NCBI RefSeq assembly: GCF_000954115.1
Contig: NZ_CP010797.1
Location: forward strand, 4,030,001 to 4,094,000
Source of the DNA: Rhodococcus sp. B7740
Lineage (GTDB): Bacteria; Actinomycetota; Actinomycetes; Mycobacteriales; Mycobacteriaceae
DNA: 64,000 nt
Reading direction: 5' to 3'
Below the pieces are notes generated by a model, which saw only the letters and a program-made list of their open reading frames with translations, made no database searches and had not been told where the DNA came from. The translations under genes were made by a program, and so were the position numbers. Positions 1 through 10,889 of this stretch are shown here, in pieces. The stretch's first letter is position 1; each line of letters starts with the position of its first letter.

Positions 1-1152
1 GAACGAGTAGTGCCCGGACTTCTGGATATGGACGATGATCTTCTTGAACTCGTCGACGGCCTCCGGCGGCACCACGAACTGGTACTGGAGGAATCCCTTG
101 GAGCCGTAGGCGCGGTTCCACTCACTGAACATGTCGAGTGGGTGGTAGAACGCCGTAAGGTTCTGCACCTTGTTGCGGTAGTTGCCCGACTTTCGGTACC
201 AGACCTCGCCGACGGCCGAGAAGGTGTACTTGTTCGCGAGTCCGTTCGGGAAAATGTCGGGGAACTTCACCAAGGGCTTCGCGTTGAAGAGCAGCGGATC
301 CTTCTGCAGCTTCTCCGGCAACTGGTCCAGGCGCGCCAACGATCCACGAGACACAGCCGCGCGACCGAGCTTGGGTGGCGGAGCAACCGCGTCGAACCAT
401 GCGCTGGAGTAGTCGTAGTTGTTCTCGCTGCCGTCGCTGTGCAGTGCGATGGTCTCGTCGAGGGTGCTGGTGACGTCGCCGTCGGCGATGAAGTACGCCG
501 TTTCCGTGGGCGTCATCTCGATGGTCGCGCGCAGGATGATGCCGGTCAGTCCGTTGCCGCCGACCGTCGCCCAGAACAGTTTGGCGTTCTTGCCCGACGG
601 CGTCAGGTGCCGGATCTGACCGTCCGCCGTGAGCAGTTCCATCGAGCGGACGTGGTTGCCGAAGCTACCCGCGCTGTGATGGTTCTTACCGTGGATGTCC
701 GTTCCGATCGCACCTCCGATGGTGACCTGTCGCGTACCCGGCAGCACCGGTACCCACAGACCGAACGGCAGCGCAGCACGCATCAGCTGATCGAGGTTGA
801 CGCCACCGTCGACGTCGACGATGCGCGTGGACGCGTCGATGCTGTGAATGCCGTTCAGCGCATTCATGTCGATGACGAGGCCGCCGGAGTTCTGCGCGTT
901 GTCACCGTAGGAGCGGCCGAGGCCGCGGGCGATGACACCGCGTCGGAGGTAGGCCGGCTTGGAGTCGTTCTGCTCGGCGACCTGCTTGACCGCGTTCGCG
1001 ATGAGCTCGGGGTCGGAGGTCGAGAGCACCTCTCCAGTGGAGGGCGCAGTGCGGCCCCAACCGGTGAGTGTGCGGGTCTGCGTGGGTAGCGGCGCAGTGT
1101 TCCCGGCCTGTGGTTCCAGGGGGAAGAGTGCGTCGTCGGCTGTCGTGGACAT
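1..1152 (-). CDS. dprE1: Decaprenylphosphoryl-beta-D-ribose 2'-oxidase DprE1, C-terminus beyond window
   Basis: This is the FAD subunit of the epimerase that converts decaprenylphosphoryl ribose to the arabinose donor for arabinogalactan and lipoarabinomannan. The ATG at 1152 opens a frame that runs off the left edge after 384 codons. The FAD-binding-4 fold is visible: [13 protein letters not shown] lies near residues 79-91 and [20 protein letters not shown] near 146-165, which includes the histidine that carries the covalent flavin in the mycobacterial enzyme. The benzothiazinone-target cysteine should lie beyond the visible part, so it cannot be checked. The gene is divergent from a GtrA gene, whereas in M. 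tuberculosis the homologous pair (Rv3789-Rv3790) is co-directional. The identification is very secure. Confidence 0.96.
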   Translation of the reverse strand, partial: MSTTADDALFPLEPQAGNTAPLPTQTRTLTGWGRTAPSTGEVLSTSDPELIANAVKQVAEQNDSKPAYLRRGVIARGLGRSYGDNAQNSGGLVIDMNALNGIHSIDASTRIVDVDGGVNLDQLMRAALPFGLWVPVLPGTRQVTIGGAIGTDIHGKNHHSAGSFGNHVRSMELLTADGQIRHLTPSGKNAKLFWATVGGNGLTGIILRATIEMTPTETAYFIADGDVTSTLDETIALHSDGSENNYDYSSAWFDAVAPPPKLGRAAVSRGSLARLDQLPEKLQKDPLLFNAKPLVKFPDIFPNGLANKYTFSAVGEVWYRKSGNYRNKVQNLTAFYHPLDMFSEWNRAYGSKGFLQYQFVVPPEAVDEFKKIIVHIQKSGHYSF

Positions 1153-1199
1153 CGCTCAAGAGGGTACCCGCACCGCAGCAGCGGCTAGTGTCAGTCCTC

Positions 1200-1718
1200 G
1201 TGTCCACCCCCGACCGCTCCGCAGAAGAAGGCTCGACGGGCGACGACTGGTCGCCCGAGGACGAAGAGTTGCAGCATCACGTCCCGCTACCCGTCGAGCT
1301 GCCGTTGACCGAGAACATCGCCGACGCGGCCCTCGACCTCAAGACGCAGGTGCTGCGGTTCCTGGCGACGGGTGTGCTGTCGGCAATCGTCGACCAGGGC
1401 GTCAACCTGCTCCTGCATTTCGTGTTCGGCGTCGGTGTGACGCTGGCCAAGGCCATCGGCTTCGTACTCGGAACGACGACGGCCTACCTGATCAATCGCC
1501 GCTGGACGTTCAACGCGGCCCCGTCGCGGGCTCGGTTCTTCGCCGTCGTCGCGCTGTACGGAGTCACCTTCGCCGTCCAAGTGGGCATCTACACCTGGCT
1601 CTACCAGGCCCTTCCCGACGGCTTCTGGTACGCCAACGTGGCCTTCGTCATCGCGCAGGGCACGGCGACGGTCATCAACTTCCTCGTTCAGCGATTCGTG
1701 ATCTTCAAAATTCGCTGA
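1200..1718 (+). CDS. GtrA family membrane protein next to dprE1 (Rv3789-like)
   Basis: GtrA proteins are small four-helix membrane proteins implicated in moving polyprenyl-linked sugars or anchoring glycosyltransferases. The GTG at 1200 gives 172 residues: an acidic N-terminus of about 45 residues, then four hydrophobic segments. Motifs typical of the family include TTAYLINRRWTF (about 95-106) and IAQGTATVINFLVQRFVIF near the C-terminus. These closely match what is known of M. tuberculosis Rv3789, which also neighbours dprE1 and has been linked to arabinan synthesis. In-frame starts upstream, such as 1068, would overlap dprE1 heavily, so 1200 is preferred. A flippase role is inference. Confidence 0.9.
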   Translation: MSTPDRSAEEGSTGDDWSPEDEELQHHVPLPVELPLTENIADAALDLKTQVLRFLATGVLSAIVDQGVNLLLHFVFGVGVTLAKAIGFVLGTTTAYLINRRWTFNAAPSRARFFAVVALYGVTFAVQVGIYTWLYQALPDGFWYANVAFVIAQGTATVINFLVQRFVIFKIR

Positions 1719-1745
1719 GCCTCCGGATTCGCGCCCGGGGGTCCG

Positions 1746-1839
1746 CAAGCGCGGGTTCGGCCCATGGGTTCGCAAACGCGCGCGCACTTGCCAAACGCGG
1801 GTTCGCCCCCGTGAGGTTCGCAAACGCGCGCGCACTTGC
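1746..1839. repeat. Imperfect 46/48-bp tandem repeat rich in CG steps
   Basis: Two head-to-tail units occupy 1746-1791 and 1792-1839. Each ends in an identical 25-base block (1767-1791 and 1815-1839) whose core is TTCGCAAACGCGCGCGCAC. Related fragments with runs of alternating CG continue to about 1910. The block lies between the convergent GtrA gene and rmlC and contains no gene. The alternating CG tracts could adopt unusual DNA structure, but that is only inference. Confidence 0.75.
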
Positions 1840-1940
1840 TGAACGCGCGCATTCTCGTCAACTGTCACGGGCGATTCCCCGCGCGTCTGACGAACGCGCG
1901 CGCGTTTGCCCGATCTGGCGTCGCCGCCTCGCCCCGCCGC

Positions 1941-2525
1941 TCACGAGAAGTTCGGCAGGGCTCCGCGTTCGAGGGCTTCGGCGAGGGTGGGGGCGGCTGT
2001 GTCCTTGTCTGAGAGTTCGTAGGTCAGAGGCGATCCGTCGCGTGCGGTGGTGGGCCAGTCGATGCCGAGGGCGGGGTCGAGTGGGTTGATGTCGCGGTCC
2101 AGGGCCGGGGTGTATTCCAACGAGCACAGGTACATGACGGTCGAGTTGTCCTCGAGCGAGAGGATGGCGTGGCCGAGTCCTTCGGACAGGAACACCGCTT
2201 TGCGGTCGATGTCGTCGATCAGCACGCTGTCCCACTGCCCGAACGTCGGGGATCCGACGCGCAGGTCGACGATGACGTCGAGGAATGCTCCGCGGGCGCA
2301 GGTGACGTATTTCGCTTGTCCGGGTGGGTTGGTGGTGAAGTGGATCCCACGCAGGACGCCGGCTGCGGAGACCGAGCAGTTCGCCTGCAGCAGCTCCAAC
2401 GACCGCCCGGTGGTCTCGGCGAAGAGGCCGGCTTTGAACCATTCGAAGAACACACCGCGATCGTCGCCGAACTGGCGTGGGGTGTACTCGTAGGCACCGG
2501 CGATGCTCAACTCGCGAAAGCTCAT
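1941..2525 (-). CDS. rmlC: dTDP-4-dehydrorhamnose 3,5-epimerase RmlC
   Basis: RmlC catalyses the third step of dTDP-L-rhamnose synthesis, which supplies the rhamnose of the arabinogalactan linker. The protein has 194 residues, the normal size for this cupin. FFEWFKAG at about 26-33 and GVLRGIHF at about 57-64 contain the expected substrate-binding and catalytic positions (His62, with Lys72 after it), and Tyr132 sits in [10 protein letters not shown]. The ATG at 2525 overlaps the rmlA stop by four bases, so the two genes are translationally coupled in the order rmlA-rmlC. No rmlD is present in the window. Confidence 0.95.
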   Translation of the reverse strand: MSFRELSIAGAYEYTPRQFGDDRGVFFEWFKAGLFAETTGRSLELLQANCSVSAAGVLRGIHFTTNPPGQAKYVTCARGAFLDVIVDLRVGSPTFGQWDSVLIDDIDRKAVFLSEGLGHAILSLEDNSTVMYLCSLEYTPALDRDINPLDPALGIDWPTTARDGSPLTYELSDKDTAAPTLAEALERGALPNFS

Positions 2526-3397
2526 GCTCGGTGTCCTCGGTCGATCAGGTCCAGCAGGTAGCGGCCGTACCCGGATTTGACGAGTGTCTCCGCGCGGGCG
2601 CGCAGTTCGTCGTCGGTGATGAATCCGCGTCGCCACGCCACCTCTTCGGGGGATCCGATCTTCAGGCCCTGGCGTTGTTCGATGGTGCGCACGTAGTTCG
2701 AGGCGTCGAGCAGCGAGTCGAAGGTGCCGGTGTCGAGCCAGGCGGTACCGCGGGGGAGGACTTCGACCTGGAGGCGGCCTGCCTCGAGGTAGTGGCGGTT
2801 GACGTCGGTGATCTCGTATTCCCCACGCGCGGACGGTTGCAGGTCGCGGGCGATGGCGATGACGTCGTTGTCGTAGAAGTACAGCCCCGGGACGGCGTAG
2901 TTGGATTTCGGGGCGGCGGGTTTTTCTTCGAGGGAGATGGCTTTGCGGTTCGCATCGAATTCGATGACGCCGTAGGCGGTGGGGTCGGAGACCTCGTAGG
3001 CGAAGACGGCTCCGCCGTCGATGGTGTCGAAGCGGGACAGTTGGGTGCCCAGGCCGGGGCCGTAGAAGATGTTGTCGCCCAACACCAATGCCGCGGAATC
3101 GGTGCCGATGTGGTCGGCACCCAACACGAACGCCTGGGCGAGGCCGTTGGGCTCGTGTTGGACCTTGTAGGTCAAGTCGATGCCGAATTGGGAGCCGTCA
3201 CCGAGCAGACGCGTGAACTGGTCGGCGTCCTGGGGTGTGGTGATGACGAGGATCTCGCGGATCCCGGCCAGGATCAGAGTCGAGAGCGGGTAATAGATCA
3301 TCGGTTTGTCGTAGACCGGGACCAGCTGCTTGCTGACGCCCATCGTGATCGGATGAAGACGCGAGCCCGTGCCGCCCGCCAGAATGATTCCCCGCAT
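2522..3397 (-). CDS. rmlA: Glucose-1-phosphate thymidylyltransferase RmlA
   Basis: RmlA makes dTDP-glucose from glucose-1-phosphate and dTTP, the first step to dTDP-rhamnose. The 291-residue protein begins with the nucleotidyltransferase signature [11 protein letters not shown] (6-16), followed by [18 protein letters not shown] (22-39). VLGDNIFYG near 105-113 provides the metal-binding Asp108. Length and motifs are typical of the short RmlA class. It is the first gene of an rmlA-rmlC operon reading leftward. The 150 bp upstream separate it from a divergent DinB-type gene and should hold its promoter. Confidence 0.95.
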   Translation of the reverse strand: MRGIILAGGTGSRLHPITMGVSKQLVPVYDKPMIYYPLSTLILAGIREILVITTPQDADQFTRLLGDGSQFGIDLTYKVQHEPNGLAQAFVLGADHIGTDSAALVLGDNIFYGPGLGTQLSRFDTIDGGAVFAYEVSDPTAYGVIEFDANRKAISLEEKPAAPKSNYAVPGLYFYDNDVIAIARDLQPSARGEYEITDVNRHYLEAGRLQVEVLPRGTAWLDTGTFDSLLDASNYVRTIEQRQGLKIGSPEEVAWRRGFITDDELRARAETLVKSGYGRYLLDLIDRGHRA

Positions 3398-3547
3398 GAC
3401 GGCGAAGTCTTCCAGACCCTCCGATCACCCGCTCGCTTGTGCCGCTCCGTTTCCGCGCGCGATGTGGAATCCGCCTCTAAACTTCGTCCTGCCCCGCAGC
3501 TGTGGGGAACGGGACCGACTGACCACCGAGAACCGAGGACGAGCCAC

Positions 3548-4066
3548 GTGACGACGACGAACCAGATCGCCACCGGTATCGATCAGGTCACCGCTCTGCT
3601 CTCCACAGTGACCGAAGCCGAACGCGCATCGGCGACGCCCTGCACCGAGTGGACCGTCGCCGACCTGACCGATCACCTGGTGAACACCGCTGCCAACCTG
3701 GTGACCATGGCTCGGGGTGGAGAGATCGACTGGTCGGCGACGCCCGAGTCGTCCTCGGATCCGATTCCGCTGTGGACCGAGCGGACTCGCGAACTGCTGG
3801 CCGAGATCGACGCAGGTTCGCCGCTGCCGCTCGGCATGGTTGCCGCGGAACTCTCGGTGCACGCGTGGGATCTCGCGACCGCACTCGGTCGTGGAACCGA
3901 TGATCTCGACCAGACCGTGCCCGAGGAGGGGATGGTGTTCATGTCGGCGAACATGACCGACGAACGGCGCGGTGGTGCCTTCGATCCAGAGCAACCGGCA
4001 CCCGACGACGCGAACGCGTACGAGCGTTTGGCGGCTTTCGCCGGCCGCACTGTCCGAGGCTCCTGA
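3548..4066 (+). CDS. TIGR03086-type DinB/maleylpyruvate-isomerase-like metal-binding protein
   Basis: This 172-residue protein belongs to the actinobacterial DinB-like/mycothiol-dependent maleylpyruvate isomerase superfamily. Most members have no assigned reaction. Visible family features are CTEWTVADLTDHLV (about 33-46), whose histidine is a likely metal ligand, and ELSVHAWDLATALG in the middle, with a second histidine. The GTG at 3548 is the first start that leaves the divergent rmlA promoter region free. It appears to be a single-gene unit. Mycothiol use is possible from family knowledge but cannot be shown here. Confidence 0.82.
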   Translation: MTTTNQIATGIDQVTALLSTVTEAERASATPCTEWTVADLTDHLVNTAANLVTMARGGEIDWSATPESSSDPIPLWTERTRELLAEIDAGSPLPLGMVAAELSVHAWDLATALGRGTDDLDQTVPEEGMVFMSANMTDERRGGAFDPEQPAPDDANAYERLAAFAGRTVRGS

Positions 4067-4082
4067 CAGTTCCGACGGCCGA

Positions 4083-5334
<1,252 letters not shown>

Positions 5335-6171
5335 CTAGCTGCTGCGCGACATCCGGTGGCGCAGCAGCAGGTACACCGCGCGACGCATGAACGACGTCAT
5401 CAGTGCCTTGGCGTTTCCGATGCGAACGTCGGTGTCGGACAACAGGCTCGGGTCGCTGGCCTGTAGTGAGCGGTGGAAGTCGGCGGCCTGACGTGCCTGC
5501 TGCGTCGCAAGCTCCACACTCCACTGCCCCGAGTTGATGCGGAACGATGCCAGTGGTCGGGGAATTGCCACGATGTCGCCGCGGAGCGCGACAGCGATGA
5601 ACGTGGCCTGATCGATCAGGTAGGGATGACTGTTGTCCCACAGCCCGATTTCGCGGAGCTCCGCGAGCTTCATCATGACGCCGCCGGGTTCGCCGAAGAT
5701 GTTGGCACCGGCTCGGACTGCGGTTCGCGCGGCAACTCGACCCGAGACCGTTCCGTGCAGGCCGCCGAGCCCGCGGGCGGCGATGACCGTCTTGCCGTAG
5801 GCGTCGATCAACGTCCGCTGAGAGGCGACCAGAACGGCGGTCGGGTTGTCGTCGAATGCCTGGACCTGTGTCGCCAACGCGGTGGGCGCGATGGTGTCGT
5901 CGCCGCAGACGAGTTTGATCAATTCGCCGGTGGCCTCTTCGGTGACCCGATTCCAGTTGGCCTGCGCGCCGCCACCGGCCGGGGTCGTCAGCACACGAAT
6001 GCGCGGGTCGTCGAATTTCTGCGCGACGGCGAGGGTGCCATCGGTCGACGAATGATCGGCGATGACCAGCTCGAAGTCCGTGAAGGTCTGGGCGAGAATC
6101 GAATCGATGGTCTCGGCCAGGTACTCGGCGTTGTTGTACGCCGGGACGACGACGGATACACGGGGTGTCAT
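5335..6171 (-). CDS. Family 2 glycosyltransferase
   Basis: The 278-residue protein is a GT-A-fold family 2 glycosyltransferase with an N-terminal SVVVPAYNNAEYL signature (about 6-18). It has an aspartate in VIADHSSTDGT near residue 39 and a CGDD motif at 89-92 that fits nucleotide-sugar/metal binding. There is no membrane segment, so it should act on the cytoplasmic face. Its ATG at 6171 overlaps the stop of the GtrA gene by four bases, making it the last gene of a five-gene envelope glycan operon. Donor and acceptor are unknown. Confidence 0.88.
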   Translation of the reverse strand: MTPRVSVVVPAYNNAEYLAETIDSILAQTFTDFELVIADHSSTDGTLAVAQKFDDPRIRVLTTPAGGGAQANWNRVTEEATGELIKLVCGDDTIAPTALATQVQAFDDNPTAVLVASQRTLIDAYGKTVIAARGLGGLHGTVSGRVAARTAVRAGANIFGEPGGVMMKLAELREIGLWDNSHPYLIDQATFIAVALRGDIVAIPRPLASFRINSGQWSVELATQQARQAADFHRSLQASDPSLLSDTDVRIGNAKALMTSFMRRAVYLLLRHRMSRSS

Positions 6172-6635
6172 GGTGTGGGGGCCTGGCTCTTTCTGCGGAA
6201 CGAGAAGTCGCGGTAGCCGAAGAAGCTGACGACTGCCATCACTGCTGTGACGACCAATTGTGAAGGGATGGGCGGGAAGTGGAAGACGGATACGGCGATC
6301 GTCATCAGGGAGATGTTGGCGACGAAGGCGCCGAAGTTCACGACGAAGAAGCGCAGCAGATCGCGTAGGAAGTGCCCACGCACGCGGAACACCAGGTATC
6401 GGTACATCGCGAACGCGCACAGCACGTTGCAGAGGTAGCCGAGCACGATCGCGGCGTGATATCCGTATCGCTCACCGATCAGCAACTGCCACAAGATGAA
6501 CCACGCGGTACCCAGTGCAGTGTTGACGCCTCCGACGAGCAGGAACGCGATCTTCTGATTCTTGACGATGCGCATCAGCGGCCCCGGTGCGCCGTTCATC
6601 CCGGCCGGGGGAGCGGGGGTCTGTGGTTCGGTCAT
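6168..6635 (-). CDS. GtrA family membrane protein, second copy
   Basis: This 155-residue protein has four predicted hydrophobic helices after a cytoplasmic proline-rich leader of about 25 residues. The GtrA hallmarks are LLVGGVNTALGTAWF in the first helix, AMYRYLVFR after the second and FFGYRDFSFRR at the C-terminus. Family members are proposed to flip undecaprenyl- or decaprenyl-phosphate sugars. It overlaps its neighbours by four bases on both sides. Partnership with the operon's glycosyltransferases is inferred. Confidence 0.88.
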   Translation of the reverse strand: MTEPQTPAPPAGMNGAPGPLMRIVKNQKIAFLLVGGVNTALGTAWFILWQLLIGERYGYHAAIVLGYLCNVLCAFAMYRYLVFRVRGHFLRDLLRFFVVNFGAFVANISLMTIAVSVFHFPPIPSQLVVTAVMAVVSFFGYRDFSFRRKSQAPTP

Positions 6636-7573
6636 CGACCGACCCCCAATGCCTCACGGGTCGCGAACAGTGTGGAGGCGATTCCTGCGGGCAACGTGCG
6701 GTGCGTTCGCCGATCGATCTGCGGCCAGACCGTCGAGCGCAGTCGCAGATCGCGACCTTGGAACACCGCGAGCGGCGACGCCGCCAGCACCACGTTCGGT
6801 CGACGGCGGAACACCGTCCGGCAGGCTCCGAGGATCGAGCCGATGGTGACGGCCTCACCGGAGGCGAAGATCTTGATCGTCGGCGAGTGTCGTTGCGTGG
6901 CAGACATACCGAGGGTGTCGGCGACCATCTCTGCCGCGTCGGACACGTAGAGGTAGTCACGCAACGTGTCCATCGGTACGTAGATGGAGACGGGTGAGGC
7001 CATGAGGTAGCCCCGGCACAGGTGTGAGATCAGACCCTGCGGTTTCGCGAGGTTCTGGCCGGGCCCGTAGAGGTTCGCGAACCGACCGATGGCCACGTTG
7101 ATCGCGGTGCGTTCCCCGAACTCGGTTGCGATGGCCTCGGACTGTAGTTTCGCGAAGCCGTAGTCGCCCAACGGAACCGGCCGTGTTCCTTCGTGATGCG
7201 GGGCTCCGGTTGCACCGGCGTAGACGCCTCCGGCGGACGAAGCGAGGAATACGGTTCCGGTGCCCGCGCGGTCGCCGGCGGCACTTTCGATGCGCGCCAG
7301 CACGGCTCGGATCAGGCCGTTCTCTTCGGCGAATTGCGCTGCGCTGGTTCCGTTCACACCCGCACCGGCGGCCCAGATCACGTTCCACGTACCGTCGGAG
7401 AAGGAGTCGAAGAACTCCGAACAGCGCTGCAGCAGAGCTTGTTCGGCAGATTCCCTGTCCGACCACGGGATGGTGCTGGTGTGCACTCGGTGCCCGCGAC
7501 GACCGGCCTCGCGGGTCACCGCAGCGCCCAGGAGTCCGCCGCTGCCGACGATCCACGTGTGCGTTGCGGTCAC
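6632..7573 (-). CDS. NAD-dependent epimerase/dehydratase family protein
   Basis: The 313-residue protein is an extended SDR. WIVGSGGLLGAAV at about 7-19 is the NAD(P)-binding motif, FLASSAGGVYAG at about 109-120 is the Ser-containing strand, and Tyr138-xxx-Lys142 in DYGFAKLQSE forms the catalytic pair. It probably modifies a nucleotide sugar used by the adjacent glycosyltransferases. The GTG at 7573 overlaps the stop of the upstream glycosyltransferase in a GTGA arrangement, which fixes the start. Substrate specificity cannot be read from the sequence. Confidence 0.86.
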   Translation of the reverse strand: MTATHTWIVGSGGLLGAAVTREAGRRGHRVHTSTIPWSDRESAEQALLQRCSEFFDSFSDGTWNVIWAAGAGVNGTSAAQFAEENGLIRAVLARIESAAGDRAGTGTVFLASSAGGVYAGATGAPHHEGTRPVPLGDYGFAKLQSEAIATEFGERTAINVAIGRFANLYGPGQNLAKPQGLISHLCRGYLMASPVSIYVPMDTLRDYLYVSDAAEMVADTLGMSATQRHSPTIKIFASGEAVTIGSILGACRTVFRRRPNVVLAASPLAVFQGRDLRLRSTVWPQIDRRTHRTLPAGIASTLFATREALGVGR

Positions 7574-8625
7574 GCCGACGGTGTGTTGTCGGTCGACTGT
7601 GGAGTTTCGACTGATCCTGCAGGCGCGGTGCGTCCGAGTGGGCCGTTTCCCGGATCGGTGACGATCAGGTACGGCGGCTTGCCCATGGCCGTCTTGACGT
7701 TGACGCCCACGTACTCGGCCACCACGCCGAGGGAGAACAGAGTCGCCCCGAAGCCGAACAGCAGAATCACCATCGTCGATGCCCAGCCTCGCACCTCGGC
7801 ACCGGAGTCGAAGACGAAGTACGACACCAGTACGTAGGCCACCAGAATCAGGCCGAGTACCGCGAAGGCGATGCCGATGAAGCTGACCAGCCGCAGGCCC
7901 TTGGTGCCGCTCGAGAGCACCATCCGCCAGAAATGCGAGAGCAAGGTGCGCAGGCGGTAGCCCGATCGACGGTCCACCTCTTCGCGCAGCGCCACCGGGC
8001 TGGTCGTGACGTCGCCCGCGATCCACCCGAGTGCGATGTCCAGGTACGCCTCCGAACCGGCGTAGGCGGCGACGGAGCGGCCGACCTCACCCAGCACCAG
8101 GCGATAGCTCTGATAGTCCACGGTGTTGTCCCCGGCCAGGGCCTTGGCGATCAACCATTTCGCTCCGCGGGAGGCGGTGTTGCGCCACAGTCCGTGCGGT
8201 GCGACGTTGGTGGGCTTGGCGTAGACGACGGTGGACTGCCGGTCGAGGGCGGTGTCGAGCATGCCGCCGATGGCTGCCGGGTCGTGCTGCCCGTCCTCGT
8301 CCATCGTGACGATCCATTCGCCGCCGCTGGACGCCATGCCGGCGAGGGTGGCGGGGTGCTGACCGAAATTGCGACTCAGCCACACTCCACGAACGAACGG
8401 GTGCGCAGCGGTCAGCCGCCTGATCACCGCAGCGGAATCGTCGGGTCCGTGATCGAAGACGAGCAGAACTTCCTCGACGATCATCGGCCGCCCGACGGGG
8501 GTGTGAGTTACCTGCGTCAACGGAAGGATCTCGTCCATCAACGCACTGAGAGTCCGTTCACCCTGGTAGACCGGCACCACGATGGAAATGCGGTGCGGAT
8601 CAGCAACAGAATCGTCGGACATCAC
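7570..8625 (-). CDS. Polyprenol-phosphate-type family 2 glycosyltransferase with C-terminal membrane helices
   Basis: This 351-residue protein resembles dolichol/polyprenol-phosphate sugar transferases of the GtrB type. It has an N-terminal GT2 domain with SIVVPVYQGE near residue 14 and MDEDGQHDP around residue 115 as the metal/donor site. Two hydrophobic helices follow in the last third (roughly 255-280 and 290-312). GtrB proteins charge a lipid carrier that a GtrA protein then moves across the membrane, and a GtrA gene lies two genes downstream. An ATG directly follows the GTG at 8625 and may be the true start. Confidence 0.88.
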   Translation of the reverse strand: MMSDDSVADPHRISIVVPVYQGERTLSALMDEILPLTQVTHTPVGRPMIVEEVLLVFDHGPDDSAAVIRRLTAAHPFVRGVWLSRNFGQHPATLAGMASSGGEWIVTMDEDGQHDPAAIGGMLDTALDRQSTVVYAKPTNVAPHGLWRNTASRGAKWLIAKALAGDNTVDYQSYRLVLGEVGRSVAAYAGSEAYLDIALGWIAGDVTTSPVALREEVDRRSGYRLRTLLSHFWRMVLSSGTKGLRLVSFIGIAFAVLGLILVAYVLVSYFVFDSGAEVRGWASTMVILLFGFGATLFSLGVVAEYVGVNVKTAMGKPPYLIVTDPGNGPLGRTAPAGSVETPQSTDNTPSA

Positions 8626-8636
8626 GAGGGCCTACC

Positions 8637-10889
8637 CTATCCGTTCCCGCTGGCGCCATCGAACTCCGGCGCGGCAGGGCTTCTGCGTCGTCGCACATCG
8701 AGTACCACCAGACCGACCAGCAGCAGCACCCCGCCCGCCATCGCGGCGAGTCCGAGACGTTCGCCGGGCGGCCGGAAGGTGATGTGCAGATCTGCGTTCT
8801 CGGTACCGGGCGGCAGGTCGACGTAGAGGAAGATGTCGGCCAAGCCCTTGGTCTGCAGCTCTTCACCGTTCAGGGTCGCGGTGTAGCCGGGCCAGGCCAG
8901 ACGGGAGAACACGACACTGCCGCCGTTCGGAGCGCTGACGTCGACGTGCTCGGAGTCGGCGTCGGACGATCGAGGTTCGGCCGTGGCGTTCACGGTCGCG
9001 ACGACGCGTCCCGACGTGGCGGGAATCAGTCCGTCGACGCGTTCGAGGACGTAGATCTGGCGGGCGGACTCGGGCGTGGGAGCGGTCACCCACTCCCAGC
9101 CTGCGGGTGCGGGTCGTGCATTCGCGAGCGGATACTGGTTCTTCTGCAGCACGATTCGATCGAGTTGCATCAGATCGGCGTAGGTCTTGCCGGTGTACGG
9201 CTCGATCTCGAACACGCGCCGGAAGGCGTCCTCGCAGGTCGATCCCTCGTGCTCGAAGCACAGCAGGTTGGCGAAGTCGAGATATCCGACCGGGGTGTAC
9301 GCGTTGACGTAGTCCAGGCCCATGATCTTGGCGGAGTTGCCGTACACCTGGGAGTGCCAGGGCAGCTTGGGGTCGTCGGGTCCTTCGGCCTCGGTCTCGG
9401 TGAGCGCACGGCTGCCGAGTTGCAGAGTCGCGCCCTGCCACTGCGGGAACTCGGCCTTGGCCTCGGATTGGGACGCGGGCAGCCACCACTTGTCGAAGGG
9501 CGGTTCGTAGGTGGCAACCTGGTACATCGCGACCGGCGCGATGGTCACCAGCAGCAGTGCCGCGGTCGCGCGCGTGGAGAACCGGTGGGCCAACAGCAGG
9601 GCGAGTGCTCCGACGAGCAGGATCACCAGCGCAGCGAGGACATGGCGGCCGAAGAACTCCGGGCCCGAAGAACCGGCCCGCAGCAGCAGCACCAGCGTCA
9701 ACAGGCCGGCGGCGAGCAGCCGGGGCCGTAGCTTGTCGAGAGTGCCGTACCGGCTGATCAGGGTGACCACGAGAATCAGCGCGACGAGGGCGACGAACGG
9801 CAGGATGCGGGCGGGCCAGCGGATCGGTCCGATGTCGCTGGGGCCCGCGGTGAAGATCAGGGCGAACGCCAGCATGATCAGCGGGGCTGCCAGCTCGCGC
9901 AGAGCGGCGGGTACTCGACGCCATGCGATGAACGCCAGCGCGGGCACCACGAACCAGGCGATGTAGGTGACCGGCGATTCGGTGGTCTCGCCCGCCCAGG
10001 ATTCGATGCTGGTCACAGCGGTCGGGATGCTCGCGGTCAGCGATTCCGACCACGGTGCCGTCAGGAAGTTGTCGTTGAACGTGCCTTCGTCGCCGCTACG
10101 CCAGGTGACCGCCGAGGTGAGCACGCCGGGCAGGAACGTGACGGCCCCGCAGGCCGCGGCGGCGATGCCTACGGCGCACACCTTCACTGCCGGACGCCAC
10201 AGCCGCTGGAACAGGCGTTCGCCGATCGCGACGGATCCGATCATCACTCCGGCCATCACCGCGGCGTGGACGTATCCCACGCTGATGGCGAGGTAGAGGA
10301 AGACGAACGGCACGATGGGGCCGCTGCGGCCGCGGGCGTAGGACACCGAGCTCGCCCACGCGTTCATGATCCACGCGGTACCCATCAGTGCGGTCACCCA
10401 CGAGGTGTTCTCGAAGAACAGCGTGAAGCCGACGAACGGTGCGCTCGCGCCCGCTACCGCGGCCCAGTTCGCCCGCGCTCCGTAGGCCAGAGCGACGCGA
10501 AAGACGCCCCAGGCCAACAGAATCGAGAAGCCGAGTTTGACGACCGTGGCCAGCAGCACCAAGTTGTCGATCGACGGCGAGATGTAGTTGATCGCCATCT
10601 GCACGGGATTCCACAGGCCGCCCTGGCCCTCGACCGGGTAGTTGCCTGCCATCCACTGATCGAGCACCAGCGAGGGGAAGTGCCCGTCGCGCATGATGCG
10701 TCCGAGCTGGAGCCAGTTGGGTACGGCACCCGATTCGGTGTCGTCGATGTAGAAGTAGCGGGGATCGACGCTGAGCACAAGGAGGTAGCCGAGAACGACG
10801 ACTGCAGCGACCGCTGCTCCCCACGCGAGGCGCTCTCTCCTGCTGTCGGGCAGGGCGGCGCGCGCGATCTGGGTATCCGTGGGGGTCAA
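8637..10889 (-). CDS. Large multispanning membrane protein, GT-C/YfhO-like
   Basis: The 750-residue protein has about twelve hydrophobic segments. A first extracytoplasmic loop after the first helix contains an acidic YIDDTESG motif (about 47-54). A soluble region of about 200 residues ends in one last helix and a short basic tail. This fits GT-C-fold enzymes and YfhO-type proteins that move sugars from polyprenol donors on the outer membrane face; the acidic pair would be the usual GT-C catalytic site. It is the first gene of the operon, 11 bp before the GtrB-like gene, so acting on that enzyme's product is a reasonable inference. No specific activity is assigned. Confidence 0.78.
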   Translation of the reverse strand: MTPTDTQIARAALPDSRRERLAWGAAVAAVVVLGYLLVLSVDPRYFYIDDTESGAVPNWLQLGRIMRDGHFPSLVLDQWMAGNYPVEGQGGLWNPVQMAINYISPSIDNLVLLATVVKLGFSILLAWGVFRVALAYGARANWAAVAGASAPFVGFTLFFENTSWVTALMGTAWIMNAWASSVSYARGRSGPIVPFVFLYLAISVGYVHAAVMAGVMIGSVAIGERLFQRLWRPAVKVCAVGIAAAACGAVTFLPGVLTSAVTWRSGDEGTFNDNFLTAPWSESLTASIPTAVTSIESWAGETTESPVTYIAWFVVPALAFIAWRRVPAALRELAAPLIMLAFALIFTAGPSDIGPIRWPARILPFVALVALILVVTLISRYGTLDKLRPRLLAAGLLTLVLLLRAGSSGPEFFGRHVLAALVILLVGALALLLAHRFSTRATAALLLVTIAPVAMYQVATYEPPFDKWWLPASQSEAKAEFPQWQGATLQLGSRALTETEAEGPDDPKLPWHSQVYGNSAKIMGLDYVNAYTPVGYLDFANLLCFEHEGSTCEDAFRRVFEIEPYTGKTYADLMQLDRIVLQKNQYPLANARPAPAGWEWVTAPTPESARQIYVLERVDGLIPATSGRVVATVNATAEPRSSDADSEHVDVSAPNGGSVVFSRLAWPGYTATLNGEELQTKGLADIFLYVDLPPGTENADLHITFRPPGERLGLAAMAGGVLLLVGLVVLDVRRRRSPAAPEFDGASGNG

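Noticed and set aside
1746..1910. CRISPR array
   Set aside because: Only two full repeat units directly abut with no spacers and no cas genes are nearby.
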